A model generated the notes under the pieces. That model had not been told where the DNA came from. It saw only the letters and a program-made list of their open reading frames with translations, and ran no database searches. From JAJFUE01 sp041687335 (GTDB lineage: Bacteria; Sumerlaeota; Sumerlaeia; MVZB01): a DNA stretch of 64,000 bases. Where the stretch lies: contig JAWLCE010000012.1 in NCBI GenBank assembly GCA_041687335.1, positions 46,889 through 110,888 on the forward strand, written 5' to 3'. The stretch's first letter is position 1; each line of letters starts with the position of its first letter. Below are positions 62,650 through 64,000 of the stretch, one piece after another. A program made the translations under genes and the position numbers.

Positions 62650-63828
62650 TCAGTTTGTGGGCCTGATGGTTGCCCGCACCCGCTCGTGATGCCAGTGCGC
62701 CAGTTTTTCCTTCAGTCGCCAGAGGAGCTCGGCCTCGGGGCGCAGCACGACCCGGCTCTGCCAGAGCGTTCGCGTGTTGCCGCGCGACCAGTGTTCCTTG
62801 TGCGCCGCGTGGCCGGTGGACAGGTCGATACGCCGGTAGCCGAGCCGGATCGCCTCCTCAAAGCGCCTGATGCTCAGCAGATAGTGCAACCTGTGCTGGG
62901 TGAACTCGGGATCGGAGGATGAATTGTAGGAATAAATGTGCTGATGCTCGTCCTTGAAGATCAGTTGGGTGGCAACGATGCGGCCATCCACCCGCGCCAC
63001 CAGGCCAATCAGCCGCCCCCGGCGCCACAGGGCCAGCGCCACCTCGTGCAGGAAAGCATCAAAGCGGTCGTCCTCGAAGGTCGAGTGGCGGCCGGTGGAG
63101 TCAAAGCGCTCCCTCTTCTGGGTCCGCATGGTGGCCAGCATTTCAAGAAGTTCATCCATCGTCTGGACCTGCCGATGCTCGCGCGTCTGGCCGAGCGTCT
63201 CGAATTTGCGGCAGGTGTGGCGCACGTTGCGGCGGGTGCGCCCGCCCAGACTGCCAATCAGCGTCTCCAAATCCCCCGGCAGATCCACCTGGTGGGACTC
63301 GATTGCCGCCACCCGACTGACGCGATGGTCCAGGATCTCGGCCACGCGCTGGAGCAACTGGCTTGCCAGGCTCCCCGGCTCGCAAAGCTCGAATTCAATC
63401 GTGCTGATGCCCGCCAAGCGGGTGATGGCCCGAGCCATGGCTCCGAGCACGGCCGCCTGGTCGGCATCGCGGGCAATCAGCGGGCCCTGGTCGAGCGGAT
63501 AGGCGGGCGAAAACGAACTGAGGAAAGTCAGGATGCGGTGGCGGAAAATTCCGAAGCGCTGTTGCCGCACGAACATGAGTGGGCAGGCCCCCACCAGCCG
63601 TTCCCCCTGACGGACCAGAATCAGCTGGATCTTGCCGGCAAGCCCAAAATGGCGTTCGAATGAGCGGTACCAGTCATAGGTCTGATATACATTTGAATCG
63701 ACGGCACATTCCCATAAATCCTGCCAGGACTCCTCGGCGATCGAATCCATGGCATGAGCCATGCTGACCGAGAGCACGCTCCTGAGACACGGAGCATCGA
63801 TCAACACCTGCGTGGTCGGATGGGCCAT
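62650..63828 (-). CDS. FemAB/BioF2-like acyltransferase
   Basis: A 392-residue GNAT-fold protein of the PF13480-type group. It has SNVYQTYDWYRSFERHF near the N-terminus, a central LGGRTRRNVRHTCRKFETLG, and the C-terminal GRIVATQLIFKDEHQHIYSYNSSSDPEF then GYRRIDLSTGHAAHKEHW with a sugar or cell-wall acyltransferase flavour. Homologues are found in exopolysaccharide and cell-envelope loci, acting on a small acceptor. ATG 63828 follows GGAGATATCGCC. The 172 bp to the window end hold one degenerate GCAGATTACGCAGATTGCGG phrase and no gene. Confidence 0.8.
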   Translation of the reverse strand: MAHPTTQVLIDAPCLRSVLSVSMAHAMDSIAEESWQDLWECAVDSNVYQTYDWYRSFERHFGLAGKIQLILVRQGERLVGACPLMFVRQQRFGIFRHRILTFLSSFSPAYPLDQGPLIARDADQAAVLGAMARAITRLAGISTIEFELCEPGSLASQLLQRVAEILDHRVSRVAAIESHQVDLPGDLETLIGSLGGRTRRNVRHTCRKFETLGQTREHRQVQTMDELLEMLATMRTQKRERFDSTGRHSTFEDDRFDAFLHEVALALWRRGRLIGLVARVDGRIVATQLIFKDEHQHIYSYNSSSDPEFTQHRLHYLLSIRRFEEAIRLGYRRIDLSTGHAAHKEHWSRGNTRTLWQSRVVLRPEAELLWRLKEKLAHWHHERVRATIRPTN

Positions 63829-64000
63829 GGCGATATCTCCAGACCGGGAGAAACGGACCCAGCCGTCACCCGGAGAGTGGCTCAGCGGTAACATCACGTG
63901 GATTGAATTAAAGGTTAGCAAACTGGCAGAAAAAAATCACGTTTTGGCAGATTACGCAGATTGCGGAAAAAGAGGCGCGGTCGGGGATGGTTGATCCCCG

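Overview
The window is GC-rich, densely coded chromosomal DNA from a Gram-negative-type, aerobically respiring bacterium. Evidence for this includes a type IV pilus secretin operon, two lipobox proteins, RlpA and heptose-type nucleotidyltransferase genes, and a cytochrome c oxidase operon. There are no phage, plasmid, rRNA or CRISPR signatures. The mix of genes (minimal pilMNO-P-Q, a selenocysteine locus, A2-type oxidase, KDG/KDPG enzymes, a solute symporter with small accessory peptide, and many dispersed intergenic palindromes) fits an uncultured PVC/FCB-like lineage such as Planctomycetota, Hydrogenedentota or Sumerlaeota. This taxonomic placement is inference only.

Layout. 1-4865 (minus): the start of a very large TPR protein headed by a CHC2-like zinc finger, running off the left edge. 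5021-10247 (minus): pilM-N-O-P-like-Q operon ending in a strong hairpin. 10398-10790: a non-coding element bounded by inverted repeats and filled with REP hairpins. 10828-13048: two membrane proteins. 13469-23244: thrS, a lipoprotein and a metalloprotease (convergent), nfo, dxs, an AI-2E-type permease and a DUF72 protein. 23255-27954: a secreted beta-helix protein, KDG kinase, KDPG aldolase and an Fe-S-type Rrf2 regulator; these look like one sugar-acid catabolism neighbourhood with GAAACA/TGTTTC operator-like palindromes. 27998-36805: rlpA, a glycosyltransferase, a CheY-like receiver, a polysaccharide deacetylase, an isochorismatase-like hydrolase, a GDP-mannose-dehydratase-like SDR, gamma-glutamyltransferase, thiD and pilT. 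37375-41679: a glycosyltransferase and glycogen-debranching pair, an RRM protein and an orphan. 41751-46478: initiator and elongator CAU tRNAs, two small orphans, then selC (tRNA-Sec), selA and selD. 47225-53426: malQ, a 56-residue symporter accessory peptide and two tandem sodium:solute symporters. 53793-57056: ftsK and rfaE-domain-II. 57411-62500 (minus): coxB-coxA-coxC-coxD-ctaB. 62650-63828: a FemAB/BioF2-like acyltransferase.

The most unusual points are: (1) SelD carries a C-terminal AhpD/carboxymuconolactone-decarboxylase domain with CxxCxxxH, plus an N-terminal six-cysteine segment, directly downstream of selC-selA; (2) a CHC2-type zinc finger is joined to a TPR solenoid of at least 1,500 residues; (3) KdgR-like half-sites lie upstream of the beta-helix gene and again around the eda promoter; (4) several families of intergenic palindromes recur across the window, one of them inside the kdgK-eda gene pair.
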